Assembly: GCA_030408475.1 (NCBI GenBank)
Contig: JAUHQG010000071.1
Coordinates: 1-43,030 of the forward strand
Reading direction: 5' to 3'
Length of the DNA stretch: 43,030 bases
From: Candidatus Amphrikana amoebophyrae
Lineage (GTDB): Bacteria > Chlamydiota > Chlamydiia > Chlamydiales > JACRBE01
Shown: positions 7,644 to 17,334 of the stretch, one piece after another
How positions within the stretch are numbered: position 1 is the first letter of the stretch
How the letters are laid out: every line of letters begins with the position of its first letter
Translations under genes and position numbers: made by a program
The notes under the pieces: model-generated
Told to the model about the DNA's origin: nothing
The model's database searches: none
Seen by the model: the letters and a program-made list of their open reading frames with translations, nothing else

Positions 7644-8998
7644 AAATAGTGACTAGCATACTCTTTTAAACCACGATCTACAATACCAATATGATCTATT
7701 TTTGAGGGACAAATAAAAGATGCAAGTGCAAAGTCTTCTGCAGAAACCTCTAACAAGCCCAGCTCTACAGCTTTTTCATAATCCTTTTCTAGTAAAGCCT
7801 TTAAAAATGGCATAGTTGGAACAGTTAATGGCATCACTTTATCATATACAGCCCCATCTATGAATGGACGCTCTTCTCCATGAATTAATGAGTTCATAGA
7901 AAACTTTTGACTCATCTTCTGAAAAAATCCACTTAAGTAAGTATGTGTAGTTGTAAACTTTTTCTTTCCCAATCTAAAAAAGTGTAACATTTCTCTCTTC
8001 TGGCTATTAGGAATAATAGATAAAGCAAGATCAAAAAAACCTATAAAACCATCCATCTTTACCTCTTTACCACAAAGTGGATCACCCGAAATAATAGTGC
8101 AATCCTCTTTAATTTGTTTGTTGGCCAATAATACTTGAAGAGAACTCCCTTCCTTTATTCTATAATAACGCCGATCCTTTTCATCTATTCCTTCTCCACC
8201 AATGCCAATCACTTTCTCATGAATAAATTTTCCATTTATTAAAGCACCTATTTTTACAACATCTCTAACATGAAGCGTCCATATTACATCTGTTGGATTA
8301 GTTATTGGATCAATATGCTCAATATGAATAGACGGGTTAGCTATAGGATGTGGACCCACGGCACTATGAGAATGAATATTCACATCATCCGCATAATAAG
8401 CTAATTTACTTTCAGGCCTAGTCACTAGATGAACGTTGCCCGCTACAATCTTTTCTAAAGCTTGTAAACCAGTTTGAAATTCTTCTTCAAACCCATTGAT
8501 GTGCATAATAGGATCCGGACGAAAGGGGGCAGACTCAAGTCCTTGCAAAAAAATAGTTCGAGGTAATTTAGTAGGATTAGCTAGAGTATCACAGGGCCTT
8601 TTTCTAATAAATGTGAACGCTCCACCAACAAGTAGCCTTTCAATGACTTTTTCTTTGGTTGCTTTTTTTAATTTGAAAGGATCAAGCTTTAGCGCTTCAT
8701 CTTTACCATCAGGTTGAACTACAACATATAAAACCCTTCTTTTTTCACCACGAATGATTTCAATAATAGTTCCACTCGTATGGCTAATAAAAACTCTCTT
8801 ATTTAAGAGTTTATCCATAGCAATAGGATCACCAATCTTAACTAACTCACCTACTTTTACAAGTAACTTCAGCTTTATATCATCAAAACATGATAAATCG
8901 ATAGCCACTCTTGAATCAGAAGTAATTGTTCTAGGCTCTCCTTTTGGTGAACCTTTTATAGGGATATCAAATCCCGCTTTAATTTTTATAAATGCCAT
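7640..8998 (-). CDS. nqrA: Na+-translocating NADH:quinone reductase subunit A
   Basis: Peripheral subunit of the Na+-NQR complex, which oxidises NADH, reduces quinone and pumps sodium at the inner membrane. The start at 8998 (452 aa) is chosen because the family start (IKIKAGFDIPIKGSP) follows there; the open frame goes back to 9127 but would enter the divergent greA region. NqrA landmarks visible: the RPCDTLANPTKLPRTIFL segment, HI.GFEEEFQTG, the VGPHP.ANPSIHIEHIDPI segment, and a terminal EYASHYL. As in Chlamydia, nqrA stands apart from the other nqr genes. It leads an operon with the YjbH-like barrel and the kinase-like gene and is divergent from greA. Confidence 0.92.
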   Translation of the reverse strand: MAFIKIKAGFDIPIKGSPKGEPRTITSDSRVAIDLSCFDDIKLKLLVKVGELVKIGDPIAMDKLLNKRVFISHTSGTIIEIIRGEKRRVLYVVVQPDGKDEALKLDPFKLKKATKEKVIERLLVGGAFTFIRKRPCDTLANPTKLPRTIFLQGLESAPFRPDPIMHINGFEEEFQTGLQALEKIVAGNVHLVTRPESKLAYYADDVNIHSHSAVGPHPIANPSIHIEHIDPITNPTDVIWTLHVRDVVKIGALINGKFIHEKVIGIGGEGIDEKDRRYYRIKEGSSLQVLLANKQIKEDCTIISGDPLCGKEVKMDGFIGFFDLALSIIPNSQKREMLHFFRLGKKKFTTTHTYLSGFFQKMSQKFSMNSLIHGEERPFIDGAVYDKVMPLTVPTMPFLKALLEKDYEKAVELGLLEVSAEDFALASFICPSKIDHIGIVDRGLKEYASHYL

Positions 8999-9143
8999 CT
9001 TTCGTGCCCCAATTGGTGAAAAAAGGAGTATACCTATTTTAGGTTTTAAACCCAATAGAGTGATTGCTGTTGTCTGAAAATCGTAAAGAGAGCTATACTG
9101 CATGCTATATAGAATTGAAATTTTCAATGCTCAAAGGGTTCTA

Positions 9144-11294
9144 ATGGAATATTTAAAACAGTTTAAAATTCATCTCACTAATAACGACCTACCGCATTTG
9201 GTCACTTTATGGGAGGAATACTGCCTCTGTGATGAAGTTGATCCAGAAGAAGTCCAACAAATATTAGAATCGATTAAAATCTCTCCTCTCGCCGACTCTT
9301 TCGGAATATATGTTGACCAAATCTTACCACTTTGGGAAAATATTCCTAATACTCCTGTCAAAAATACGATTTTTAAACTCGTTATCGACATCCAAACATC
9401 AAACTCACCTAAACTTGCTGAAAAAACAACTTTATACCTACAAACTCTCTATGGCAATGATCCAGAGTTTGCTAATAAACTGCGTCTTGTTGGTTTAAGA
9501 GAAAGAGAAGAATTTCGTGGTGCAGTTAGCAATATGGAATTGCTAAATCACCTTAAACCTCACAACTTTGTCTTCCACACAGGTGGATGGGGTGTGGGAG
9601 AAATTATGGACGTCTCTTTCATTCGAGAAGAAATTAGTTTAGAGTTTGACTACGTTGCAGGACTAAAAGATTTATCTTTTAAAAATGGCTTTAACACTTT
9701 AATCCCACTATCAAAAGAACACTTCTTGGCTCGACGGTTTGGCGATGCAGATGGCCTCGAAAAGCAAGCTAAAACCGATTCGGTTTCAGTTGTAAAACTC
9801 CTATTAAAAGATTTAGGACCCAAAACTGCAAGCGAAGTAAAAGATGAATTATGTGAACTTGTCATCCCTGAGGATGAGTGGACAAAATGGTGGCAAGCCG
9901 CAAGGGCAAAAGTAAAAAAAGACACGCTTATTGAATCGCCAAAAAGCATCAAATCACCTTTCAAATTAAGAAAATCTGAAGTGTCTCATGAAGAGCGACT
10001 TCAAAAGATTTTAGAAAAAAAACCAGATGTAAACGCATTGATCGAAATTATCTATTCATTTGTTCGTGACTTTCCAACTGCATTGAAAAATTCTGAATTC
10101 AAATCGACACTGATTTTACAACTAAAAGATATTGGAACACACAAAGAAATTTCTCCAGCTCAAGAACTGCAAATTTTATTCTTTCTTTCAGATCTAAGTG
10201 GATCAAAAGATGAAGATGAAATTGGTCAATTTATACAAAATGTAACTAATTTTGAAGAACTAATCGATGAGATAACCATTATTGCATTCAAAAAGCAGAT
10301 GCTTTCATTTGCCAAAAAATTTAGAGATGATTGGACCCAAATTTTCTTAGACCTGTTTTTAACTCCTCTCCAAACACCAACAAGAGACTACATTTTACAA
10401 CAGCTATTAAAAGCAGGAAAGACTTCTGAGGTTGAGGCCAAAATTGAGCAATTACTCGCTCACCCACAAAACTCATCTCACGCCTTTTTATGGTATTTCA
10501 ATAAAGTAATGGACAAGCCAACCTACCCTTTTGCAAACCAAAATGGTAAAAACCGCTTTTTGGAAACTTTTTTTGTTCTAATGTACCTACTTGAGAGAGA
10601 GCAAAACCAAAGAGACTTGTTAAAGAAAATGCATAACTTCTTAACAAATGAGCGCTATGCTATAGTTCGTAAAATTTTTGATGGTGCACCTATTGAGAAT
10701 GTCCGTGAGATCCTATTATTATCTACCAAAAGCCAAACCCTTGATGAACACGATATTAAAATCCTTCAATCTTTGGCTCAAGTTGTCCATCCTGAACTTG
10801 TAAACGCATCTGAAACGCCTAAAGAAGTAGAAGATGTTTTATGGACCACTGAAGAAGGTTACCTAAAGATCAAAGCAAGAATGAGCCAGATTGCAACTGT
10901 TGAGACAGTAGAAAATGCAAAAGAGATTGAAGTAGCAAGAGCTCATGGTGATCTTAGAGAAAACTCCGAATTTAAATATGCTCTTGAAAAAAGGCAACAG
11001 CTACAAAGTGAATTGAAAGTTCTTGGCGATCAAATGAATCAAATGAGAGTAATTTCAACAGATGACATCGATATTGATGAAATAGGAGTAGGCACAAAGG
11101 TCTCCTTAGAAAATGACCAAGGCACAATTGCAACATATGTCTTTTTAGGCCCTTGGGATACTGATTTAGACAAAAATATTCTTTCTTACCACTCAAAATT
11201 TGCTCAATCACTAGTTGGTGCAAAGATTGGCGAGAAGAGAAAAGTACAAAATGAGCAATGGACTGTAAAGGAAATTAAAAGTTATTTAGATTAA
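9144..11294 (+). CDS. greA: Transcription elongation factor GreA with long chlamydial N-terminal extension
   Basis: A 716-residue protein, about 4.5 times the usual GreA length (about 158). The C-terminal ~160 residues are a full GreA: coiled coil with ARAHGDLRENSEF (about 598-610; the acidic D and E are those that direct Mg2+ for transcript cleavage), then the globular domain with GTKVSLEND, VFLGPWDTD and SLVGAKIGEK. GreA rescues backtracked RNA polymerase. The first ~550 residues are helical and charged; Chlamydia GreA has the same extension (about 715 aa). The start at 9144 has AAAGGG upstream; 9102 is an in-frame alternative. The role of the extension is not known to me. Confidence 0.93.
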   Translation: MEYLKQFKIHLTNNDLPHLVTLWEEYCLCDEVDPEEVQQILESIKISPLADSFGIYVDQILPLWENIPNTPVKNTIFKLVIDIQTSNSPKLAEKTTLYLQTLYGNDPEFANKLRLVGLREREEFRGAVSNMELLNHLKPHNFVFHTGGWGVGEIMDVSFIREEISLEFDYVAGLKDLSFKNGFNTLIPLSKEHFLARRFGDADGLEKQAKTDSVSVVKLLLKDLGPKTASEVKDELCELVIPEDEWTKWWQAARAKVKKDTLIESPKSIKSPFKLRKSEVSHEERLQKILEKKPDVNALIEIIYSFVRDFPTALKNSEFKSTLILQLKDIGTHKEISPAQELQILFFLSDLSGSKDEDEIGQFIQNVTNFEELIDEITIIAFKKQMLSFAKKFRDDWTQIFLDLFLTPLQTPTRDYILQQLLKAGKTSEVEAKIEQLLAHPQNSSHAFLWYFNKVMDKPTYPFANQNGKNRFLETFFVLMYLLEREQNQRDLLKKMHNFLTNERYAIVRKIFDGAPIENVREILLLSTKSQTLDEHDIKILQSLAQVVHPELVNASETPKEVEDVLWTTEEGYLKIKARMSQIATVETVENAKEIEVARAHGDLRENSEFKYALEKRQQLQSELKVLGDQMNQMRVISTDDIDIDEIGVGTKVSLENDQGTIATYVFLGPWDTDLDKNILSYHSKFAQSLVGAKIGEKRKVQNEQWTVKEIKSYLD

Positions 11295-11361
11295 TATCCT
11301 GAATTATTGTAGATTGGTGACTTAAGAAAACAAATTTTCTAAAACTTTTGCAGGAGATAAC

Positions 11362-11973
11362 ATGAAATTGATAATTGCTACCGGGAATTTGCATAAAATT
11401 CGCGAATATAAAGCGATATTAAAACAATTATTTCCTACTCTAGACATTTACACTCTGCGTGATTTTCCTACATACGAAGCGCCACCTGAAGATGGCATAT
11501 CATTTGAAGACAATGCTAAAATTAAAGCCTTATCTGCAGCTAAAGAGCTAAAATGTTTAGTCTTAGCTGATGACTCCGGACTAGTTATACCTGCTTTAAA
11601 AGGTGAACCTGGAGTTAGATCGGCTAGATATGCAGGTGAACAGGCTACGGATCAAGACAATCGCAATAAAATTTTATCCAACTTAAAAGATCTTCCAGAA
11701 AAGGAAAGAGTTGGCTACTATGAATGCGCAATATGTATTGCTGATGAGACTGGTATTCTAAAATCTGTTCGCGGATTTTGTGAAGGCTTTTTACTTTGCG
11801 AAGAAAAAGGTGGAAATGGATTTGGTTATGATCCCCTTTTTATAAAATATGACTATAACAAGACTTTTTCTCAGTTAGATGAGTCGATAAAAAATCGAAT
11901 CTCTCATAGAAGAAAAGCACTAGACAAGCTTTTACCCTTATTTGAATCAAAATTAGCACTCCACGAGGCTTAA
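11362..11973 (+). CDS. rdgB: Non-canonical purine NTP pyrophosphatase (RdgB/HAM1)
   Basis: Hydrolyses dITP, ITP and XTP to the monophosphates, cleaning the nucleotide pool. At 203 residues it is of normal length. Motifs in order: ATGNLHKIREYK (substrate binding, residues about 6-17), FEDNAKIKA (metal), LADDSGL (catalytic Asp), GVRSARYAGE, GFGYDPLF and the C-terminal SHRRKAL. A good ribosome-binding site (AGGAG) lies upstream of the ATG. It is followed after one base by the NYN-domain gene, suggesting an operon devoted to nucleotide or RNA housekeeping. Confidence 0.95.
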   Translation: MKLIIATGNLHKIREYKAILKQLFPTLDIYTLRDFPTYEAPPEDGISFEDNAKIKALSAAKELKCLVLADDSGLVIPALKGEPGVRSARYAGEQATDQDNRNKILSNLKDLPEKERVGYYECAICIADETGILKSVRGFCEGFLLCEEKGGNGFGYDPLFIKYDYNKTFSQLDESIKNRISHRRKALDKLLPLFESKLALHEA

Positions 11974-11974
11974 T

Positions 11975-12490
11975 TTGGATTACTGGATTGATGGTTACAA
12001 CCTACTCTTTAAAATAAAATCTCACATGCATTCTCTTCATCAAAGTAGAGAAGAATTATTAAATGAATTAAAACTTCATCTAATCAAATCTCAAATGAAA
12101 GCGACTATTATATTTGATTCGGCAGAAGAAAACTCGGGAGACTTTCCATCAAAGAAGAGTTTACATCCTATTGAGGTTATTTTTTCACCAGCCGGAATGA
12201 CAGCTGACGATTACATATTAGAGATGCTTCGGACCACAATATCGGCAAAAAACACAGTCATTGTAACGAATGATTCTCATTTGGCTTTTTCTTGTCGCAA
12301 TTCTTTAGCTAGATCATATTCGATTGATGATTTTTTAAAACTAGTTTTTAAAGAAGAAAGAAAAAGACATATGTCTAACTATGATTTTCTTGAAGACCCT
12401 GATCATCAATTTAAAGAATCTGAAGAAAACATTCAAATGTTTGTCAAGATTTTTGAAGATAGGTTGAATCGTAATCAAACAGGTGAGTAA
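11975..12490 (+). CDS. NYN-domain (YacP-like) RNase-type protein, TTG start
   Basis: A 171-residue protein of the NYN/YacP type, a PIN-like fold of predicted Mg-dependent RNases. Visible: the N-terminal YWIDGYNLLFKI (first catalytic Asp), TIIFDSAE (second Asp), TADDYILEML and VTNDSHLA, which give the acidic cluster. It starts with TTG at 11975, one base after the rdgB stop; GAGG lies about seven bases upstream and no ATG fits the conserved start. Its 3' end overlaps the convergent NlpC/P60 gene by 47 bp. Family members are linked to rRNA or mRNA processing in Bacillus; the substrate here is unknown. Confidence 0.8.
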   Translation: MDYWIDGYNLLFKIKSHMHSLHQSREELLNELKLHLIKSQMKATIIFDSAEENSGDFPSKKSLHPIEVIFSPAGMTADDYILEMLRTTISAKNTVIVTNDSHLAFSCRNSLARSYSIDDFLKLVFKEERKRHMSNYDFLEDPDHQFKESEENIQMFVKIFEDRLNRNQTGE

Positions 12491-13172
12491 ATCTTCTATA
12501 TTCATAGTTTCTATTTTTACTATACGATAACCTCACAGACAAATCTTCAATAAAAACCCCTCTATTTTCTTTTGATTGGATCACTTTTTTATTATCAATA
12601 ACGATCATGACATGATTGGGTTCTAAAATTAAATCAAGTGGTTTTAAATTTCCTTCATCTATTTCTATTCCATAAGTTCTTAACTTGGAACTATTTCTTG
12701 GTGTAAAGCCAGAAGTAGCAAAGTGTAAAAGCCCTGAACAATCTATTCCATTCAAAATCCATTGCTGTTTTTTATAATTGTTTAACTCAAATCTTGGAGG
12801 ATAGAGCTTGAGCATCTGATTAATTGGAGAATTTACCGTTCCTCCCCAAAGGTATCGCCTTCCAACTTGTTTTTTTAATAAGTCTAAAACTTGAGTTATA
12901 GAAGTTAAAGGGGGGGGATTAATCCTCTTTTTTGAAGAAAATCTAATGTCAGTAAACAGTTGTATGTCATAGTCATAATGATCACTTTTGACTTCAATGA
13001 TATTGTGATCCATATATTTGACAATCTGAAATGGTTGATGAGGGAGCAAAATAGTTTCTAAGGCACGAAAATGACCATGTTTATCACACCCAACCCCTTT
13101 CTCAAGCATTAAACTATAAAATTGAGAAGTATTAAAAAGGGGAACTCCTTTTTCTGAATAATAACTTTCCAT
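12444..13172 (-). CDS. NlpC/P60 cysteine peptidase, peptidoglycan hydrolase type
   Basis: A 242-residue protein whose C-terminal half is an NlpC/P60 domain: YLWGGTVNS (about 107-115), catalytic Cys in GIDCSGLLHF (C145), catalytic His in EPNHVMIVI (H187). Residues 1-85 form a beta-rich N-terminal region of the SH3-like sort common in the family. These enzymes cut D-gamma-glutamyl-meso-DAP peptide bonds; in chlamydiae they are implicated in trimming the transient septal peptidoglycan. No signal peptide is visible, so export would need another route or an upstream start. dapA at 33232 supplies the DAP pathway. A TGTAAAGCC copy is at 12702-12710. Confidence 0.85.
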   Translation of the reverse strand: MESYYSEKGVPLFNTSQFYSLMLEKGVGCDKHGHFRALETILLPHQPFQIVKYMDHNIIEVKSDHYDYDIQLFTDIRFSSKKRINPPPLTSITQVLDLLKKQVGRRYLWGGTVNSPINQMLKLYPPRFELNNYKKQQWILNGIDCSGLLHFATSGFTPRNSSKLRTYGIEIDEGNLKPLDLILEPNHVMIVIDNKKVIQSKENRGVFIEDLSVRLSYSKNRNYEYRRFTHLFDYDSTYLQKS

Positions 13173-13354
13173 AGGAACTTTATACTTTTTTTGACTTTAT
13201 TTGGATATACAAGAAAAGAATATTAAGAAAGAAATTGAAGTTAAAATGATTAAGCTCTAAATTCAAGAAAGAATTGACAAGTAAAAATTTCTATAGAACG
13301 TTAGTTTCTTTAAGAGCTACTCAAAAAGAAGCACAAAACACCCATAGGGGCACT

Positions 13355-14977
13355 ATGAAAAAGAAAAATCTTATACTTACCCTTTGCTTAGGTACGATGT
13401 TAGCCTGTTTTTCAGGCTGCAACACCAATGCAAAAAAAGGTGATAAAAAACAACACTGCAAACCTAAAGCTCAACAAACAATGAAAATTAACATTGTATC
13501 TGAGCCTTTCACACTAGATCCAAGAAAAGCTAGAAGGTTAAATGACATCAATTTAGCTAAAATGTTTATGGAAGGTTTAACCCGAGAAAAAAAAGATATT
13601 GGCCCAGTATTAGCCGCCGCAAAAGATGTATCAGTTTCAGATGATGGATTAGTATACACATTCACATTGAGAGATAGTAATTGGACAAATGGTGATCCTG
13701 TAACATCTTATGACTTTGCATATTCATGGAAGAAAGTACTTTCTCCAGATTTTGTTCAAGGTAATTCAGAAGAGTTATTTATTATAAAGAATGGAAAAGA
13801 CATTCAGAATGGAGACCTTCCAACAAGTTTATTAGGGGTAAAAACTCCTGATGAGAAAACTTTGGTTGTTTCACTAGAATATCCTGCTCCTTACTTCCTA
13901 ACACTGGTTTCTTCACCAGCTTTTTTCCCAGTAAATCGCAATGTAGACAAAAAACATACTAATTGGGCTTGCTCAGTAGAAACCTATATAGGAAATGGAC
14001 CTTTCAAATTAGGTCTATGGAATCACCGCGATAGAATCGTTGCTATTAAGAATGAAGGTTATTGGGATGAGCAAAATGTTCAAATGGAAAAAATTGAAAT
14101 GCTCATGGTATCTCAAGATACTGGATTAAAAATGTTTGAAAACAACGAAATCCAATGGGATGGCTCACCTTTTTCAGCATTGCCAAGAGATGCAATGGAA
14201 TCGCTTAAGAATGAAAAAAAATTACAGTCTGTACCTGCCGTAGGAACTTATCTTGTACAAACAAATACATTAAAAGGGCCTTTACAATCAGAAAATATCA
14301 GACGTGCTCTTGCTTTAGCCATTAATAGAGCAGATATTGTAAACTATGTTACAGTAGGTGATTTACCATCTACTGGCATTGTTCCAACAACATTTGGATT
14401 ACAAGACACTCCTTATTTTAAAGATGGGGACCACCAAAGTTCTATCACTGCTTTTGAACTGGGTCTTAAGGAACTTAATATCTCTAAAGAACAACTTAAT
14501 GATTTATCACTTACATATATAGCGAGTGAATTAGATCATAAAGTAGCCCAAACTATACAACAACAGTGGTTTGAAACCTTAGGAGTATTAGTTAAACTAG
14601 ATCCTCAAGAATCAACAAATTATTGCGTTAAAAGAGCTAATAGAGATTTTGATCTTTTATACGGCAACTGGATAGCTGATTTTTCAGATGCTATAGTCTT
14701 TCTAAAGATTTTTGATTCAAAGAATAATCTCTTAAATTCTACAAATTGGGAAAACCCAGAAGTTACGAAAACCATAGCTTCAACTTTTATATGTAGAGAT
14801 AAAAGTGAAAGACAACAACTTTTGAAAAATGCAGAAAAGATGATAATGGATGCAATGCCAGCAATACCCATATACAACTATACAATGCATTTTGTAAAAG
14901 ATTCAAATGTCAAGAATGTTGAACTCAATGATCTAGGTCACATTGATTTCAAATGGGCATTTATCGACAACTCATAA
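13355..14977 (+). CDS. oppA: Oligopeptide ABC transporter substrate-binding lipoprotein
   Basis: A 540-residue extracytoplasmic solute-binding protein of family 5 (SBP_bac_5). The start at 13355 has AGGGG just upstream and begins a lipoprotein signal, MKKKNLILTLCLGTMLACFSGC, with the lipidated Cys at about residue 22. Domain landmarks: EPFTLDPRKARRLND near the mature N-terminus, GLVYTFTLRD..W.NGDPVTSYDFAYSW (the family signature), GNGPFKLG, and RRALALAINRADIV. It binds peptides outside the membrane and hands them to OppBCDF, none of which is in this window. The small exported protein at 14993 follows after 15 bp. Chlamydiae usually have several oppA copies. Confidence 0.92.
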   Translation: MKKKNLILTLCLGTMLACFSGCNTNAKKGDKKQHCKPKAQQTMKINIVSEPFTLDPRKARRLNDINLAKMFMEGLTREKKDIGPVLAAAKDVSVSDDGLVYTFTLRDSNWTNGDPVTSYDFAYSWKKVLSPDFVQGNSEELFIIKNGKDIQNGDLPTSLLGVKTPDEKTLVVSLEYPAPYFLTLVSSPAFFPVNRNVDKKHTNWACSVETYIGNGPFKLGLWNHRDRIVAIKNEGYWDEQNVQMEKIEMLMVSQDTGLKMFENNEIQWDGSPFSALPRDAMESLKNEKKLQSVPAVGTYLVQTNTLKGPLQSENIRRALALAINRADIVNYVTVGDLPSTGIVPTTFGLQDTPYFKDGDHQSSITAFELGLKELNISKEQLNDLSLTYIASELDHKVAQTIQQQWFETLGVLVKLDPQESTNYCVKRANRDFDLLYGNWIADFSDAIVFLKIFDSKNNLLNSTNWENPEVTKTIASTFICRDKSERQQLLKNAEKMIMDAMPAIPIYNYTMHFVKDSNVKNVELNDLGHIDFKWAFIDNS

Positions 14978-14992
14978 TTCTTAGGGTCATGC

Positions 14993-15451
14993 ATGAACAA
15001 ATTCAAAGCTATAGCTATATTTGCGATGATATCATGTATGACTTATTCATTTGCACAGTCATTGCAACTTCAAAATGACTCCCCTTTTCTTCTTGATGCG
15101 ATTATTATCAATGCAAATGGCAAAGTTATAGGACGCACTACCGTTTCTCCAAATACACATATAACCTGGACATACCAAAACTTTACTGAAATCGAATATG
15201 CGAACAAAACCAGCGTTCCATATACAGTTATTTGGTACTGTCATAATGGAGGAAATGAATATGGTATTTGGACACAAGCCTCTCCAGGTTCCAGGATTAA
15301 TGCACAAGGATCAACCGGATCCAAATTATGCAAAATGGAGAATGAAAAGAAGCTTTTCAAGAAAAGGAATTACAATCAACAAATCAATGATTACTCGCAA
15401 GAAGACTACTCCCCGGATGACGAGCTAAATACTGAACAAGTCGATAATTAA
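14993..15451 (+). CDS. Small exported protein of unknown function
   Basis: A 152-residue protein with signal peptide MNKFKAIAIFAMISCMTYSFA (cleaved near residue 21). The mature part starts SLQLQNDSPFLLDAIIINANGK, a beta-type pattern, followed by a WYCHNGG segment with one Cys and a second Cys at about 112 (KLC), which could form a disulphide. The last ~40 residues are polar and acidic (NQQINDYSQEDYSPDDE...), probably disordered. It follows oppA by 15 bp and is probably co-transcribed. I do not recognise the family. Confidence 0.75.
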   Translation: MNKFKAIAIFAMISCMTYSFAQSLQLQNDSPFLLDAIIINANGKVIGRTTVSPNTHITWTYQNFTEIEYANKTSVPYTVIWYCHNGGNEYGIWTQASPGSRINAQGSTGSKLCKMENEKKLFKKRNYNQQINDYSQEDYSPDDELNTEQVDN

Positions 15452-15462
15452 AAAAATGGTAG

Positions 15463-16020
15463 CTAAAAATCTAAAACTATATCAACGGCAATATCATGAT
15501 CAAGTGTTGGTAGTTTTTTAGCTTTTTGTTCTGAATAACAAACACCAATTTTCAGTTTATCTTTAAAATGAGATAAAAATTTATCATAAAATCCAAGACC
15601 ATACCCAATACGATTATTATCTAAATCGAATGATAGCCCTGGAACGATAATAGCATCAACCGTTTCAAAATTCACCTTTTGACATTTGATTGGATTAGGC
15701 TCCATAATGCCTAATTCTGAGCGCACTAAATCAGTTTCAATGTTTTTCACATGATAAAAAGTGATATGAGAGTCTTCCACGCGTGGCAATGTAAGCTTAC
15801 CAATACCGCATAAAGTTATATTCAAATCCCATACATTAATTTCCTTTCCATTGCTGGCAAAACTAGCGACAAACTCAGAATTCATAACTTTTTGTTTTAA
15901 CATAGCGCAACACTTTAAAGAAGCTTCTAGCCTTCTTTCCATAGTCATTTTTTCGCGCATGGCAAGAAAATATTGCCTGATTTTTTTCTTTTCTTCATTA
16001 ACAGATTGATCTTGATTCAT
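15463..16020 (-). CDS. ygfA: 5-formyltetrahydrofolate cyclo-ligase
   Basis: Converts 5-formyl-THF to 5,10-methenyl-THF with ATP, returning a stored folate to the one-carbon pool. At 185 residues it has normal length. The C-terminal family signature is present: DAIIVPGLSFDLDNNRIGYGLGFYDKFL, with the Gly-rich nucleotide-binding turn, and the N-terminal KKKIRQYFLAMREKM is the usual basic start. Its ATG overlaps the stop of the upstream lipoprotein gene (16017-16020), so it is coupled to that operon. The same order (GspL-like, GspM-like, lipoprotein, ygfA) is, from memory, CT646-CT649 in C. trachomatis. Confidence 0.93.
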   Translation of the reverse strand: MNQDQSVNEEKKKIRQYFLAMREKMTMERRLEASLKCCAMLKQKVMNSEFVASFASNGKEINVWDLNITLCGIGKLTLPRVEDSHITFYHVKNIETDLVRSELGIMEPNPIKCQKVNFETVDAIIVPGLSFDLDNNRIGYGLGFYDKFLSHFKDKLKIGVCYSEQKAKKLPTLDHDIAVDIVLDF

Positions 16021-17291
16021 TTTGTAATAATCTCGCTATTTTTGTACTTTACTCTACGTAAAAAGACACCATTTTCATCAAAAATAGTGGCTGTACCGTG
16101 TCCTTTCTCTATACTTGATATAGCTTCTGCTTTGCCAAGTTTATAATATTTTCCGCAAACTAATTGATCATTCTCGTACTCTTCAACTAACATTAATTCA
16201 CCATTTCTGTACCAAGCAGTAGAAACTCCCTGCCTTAAATTGTGAGCTAACTCTCTTTGACTTTGCAAAGAGCCGTCCTCATACCAAGTTTTCATAATTC
16301 CATGAATTTCATCGTGATACCAATTTAAATAGAGAATGGGATGATCTTTTCCATTTTTTGAATAGATCCACTCCGCACCATGCTTTTGCCCATCTATAAC
16401 GTGATATTGACTTTTCATGCGACCATTAGAGGAATAATTATTTATAACACCTTGTTGAATGCCATTTTGAAACTCTAACTCCTGAGTCAAAATACCCTCA
16501 GCATAAATCGGCTGAAAACCATTTCCATCAATAATTTGATAGATAAGTTTATTCTCTCGGTCATAATATTTACCCTCCATCAAAGATCCATGAACATATT
16601 GCTCTTCAAATTTTGGATGATCTATATTACCAAAATGATAAGCATTTCCATGTTTATTTCCCTTATAATATAAAACAGAACCAATGAGTTGAAATTGATC
16701 ATTATAAATCTTGGATTGTCCGTGTATTTGGTTCTTTAGATAAGGAATTTCCATGCGAATGGAACCATTAGGATGAAAATAAAGAGCATTATTCTCTAAA
16801 GATCCTTTATCATATTCGAATTGGGCTTCAATATTTCCCTTGTCATCATATACTTTTGAAAGGCCGTCAAAGACCCAAGTCATTTTAGCGCTTTCACTTA
16901 ATTCAGCAATACCTTCAACTAATCTACCTTCAACTTTCAATGTTCCATTTGGATACCATTGCTGATACAAACCATGAGCTCTAGCAGATTCAGCCTCTAA
17001 CAACTGATGAAGCTGTCCATTGTCATGATAATCAGTAATAATGCTTTTTTGCCTTCCGAATTCATCTTGTTTGTATAAACGAACTACGCTTTTAAAGGGC
17101 TGAGGAGACTCGAAATTCACTTTCTGGAATCGGGACAATCTTTGCTTTTCACTTACTGTTTCACTCATGCCATGACGATCGATTGTACGAATTAAAGCCA
17201 AACTTGACTCATCCAATGCACTGTTTTTATGAGAGCAGCTACAGAGAAATAAAATGGGTAAAACAACAAATGTCAAATAAAACTTTTTCAT
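16017..17291 (-). CDS. MORN/YwqK-repeat lipoprotein
   Basis: A 424-residue lipoprotein: the signal MKKFYLTFVVLPILFLCSC ends in a lipobox with lipidated Cys at about residue 19. The mature part is a run of about 12 repeats of 20-25 residues with the pattern Y..G.L....Y.NG, such as YHDNGQLHQL, WYPNGTLKVEG, YFHPNGSIRMEIPY, YSSNGRMKSQY, WYEDGSLQSQ and WYRNGELMLVEEY. These MORN-like (YwqK) repeats form elongated beta-hairpin solenoids that serve as binding surfaces. Databases often call such proteins antitoxins after YwqK, but nothing here supports that. It lies between the GspM-like gene and ygfA. Confidence 0.85.
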   Translation of the reverse strand: MKKFYLTFVVLPILFLCSCSHKNSALDESSLALIRTIDRHGMSETVSEKQRLSRFQKVNFESPQPFKSVVRLYKQDEFGRQKSIITDYHDNGQLHQLLEAESARAHGLYQQWYPNGTLKVEGRLVEGIAELSESAKMTWVFDGLSKVYDDKGNIEAQFEYDKGSLENNALYFHPNGSIRMEIPYLKNQIHGQSKIYNDQFQLIGSVLYYKGNKHGNAYHFGNIDHPKFEEQYVHGSLMEGKYYDRENKLIYQIIDGNGFQPIYAEGILTQELEFQNGIQQGVINNYSSNGRMKSQYHVIDGQKHGAEWIYSKNGKDHPILYLNWYHDEIHGIMKTWYEDGSLQSQRELAHNLRQGVSTAWYRNGELMLVEEYENDQLVCGKYYKLGKAEAISSIEKGHGTATIFDENGVFLRRVKYKNSEIITK

Positions 17292-17334
17292 AGTGGGCCC
17301 ATTATATATGAAGGTAAATTAGAAGACAAGATTG

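Noticed and set aside
7640..9127. Longer NqrA starting at 9127
   Set aside because: The extra 43 residues do not resemble NqrA, whose conserved start is at 8998, and would overlap the plausible upstream region of greA.
16017..17291. YwqK-type antitoxin of a toxin-antitoxin pair
   Set aside because: The repeats fit the family often given that name, but the protein is a lipoprotein in a conserved chlamydial operon and no toxin gene is next to it.
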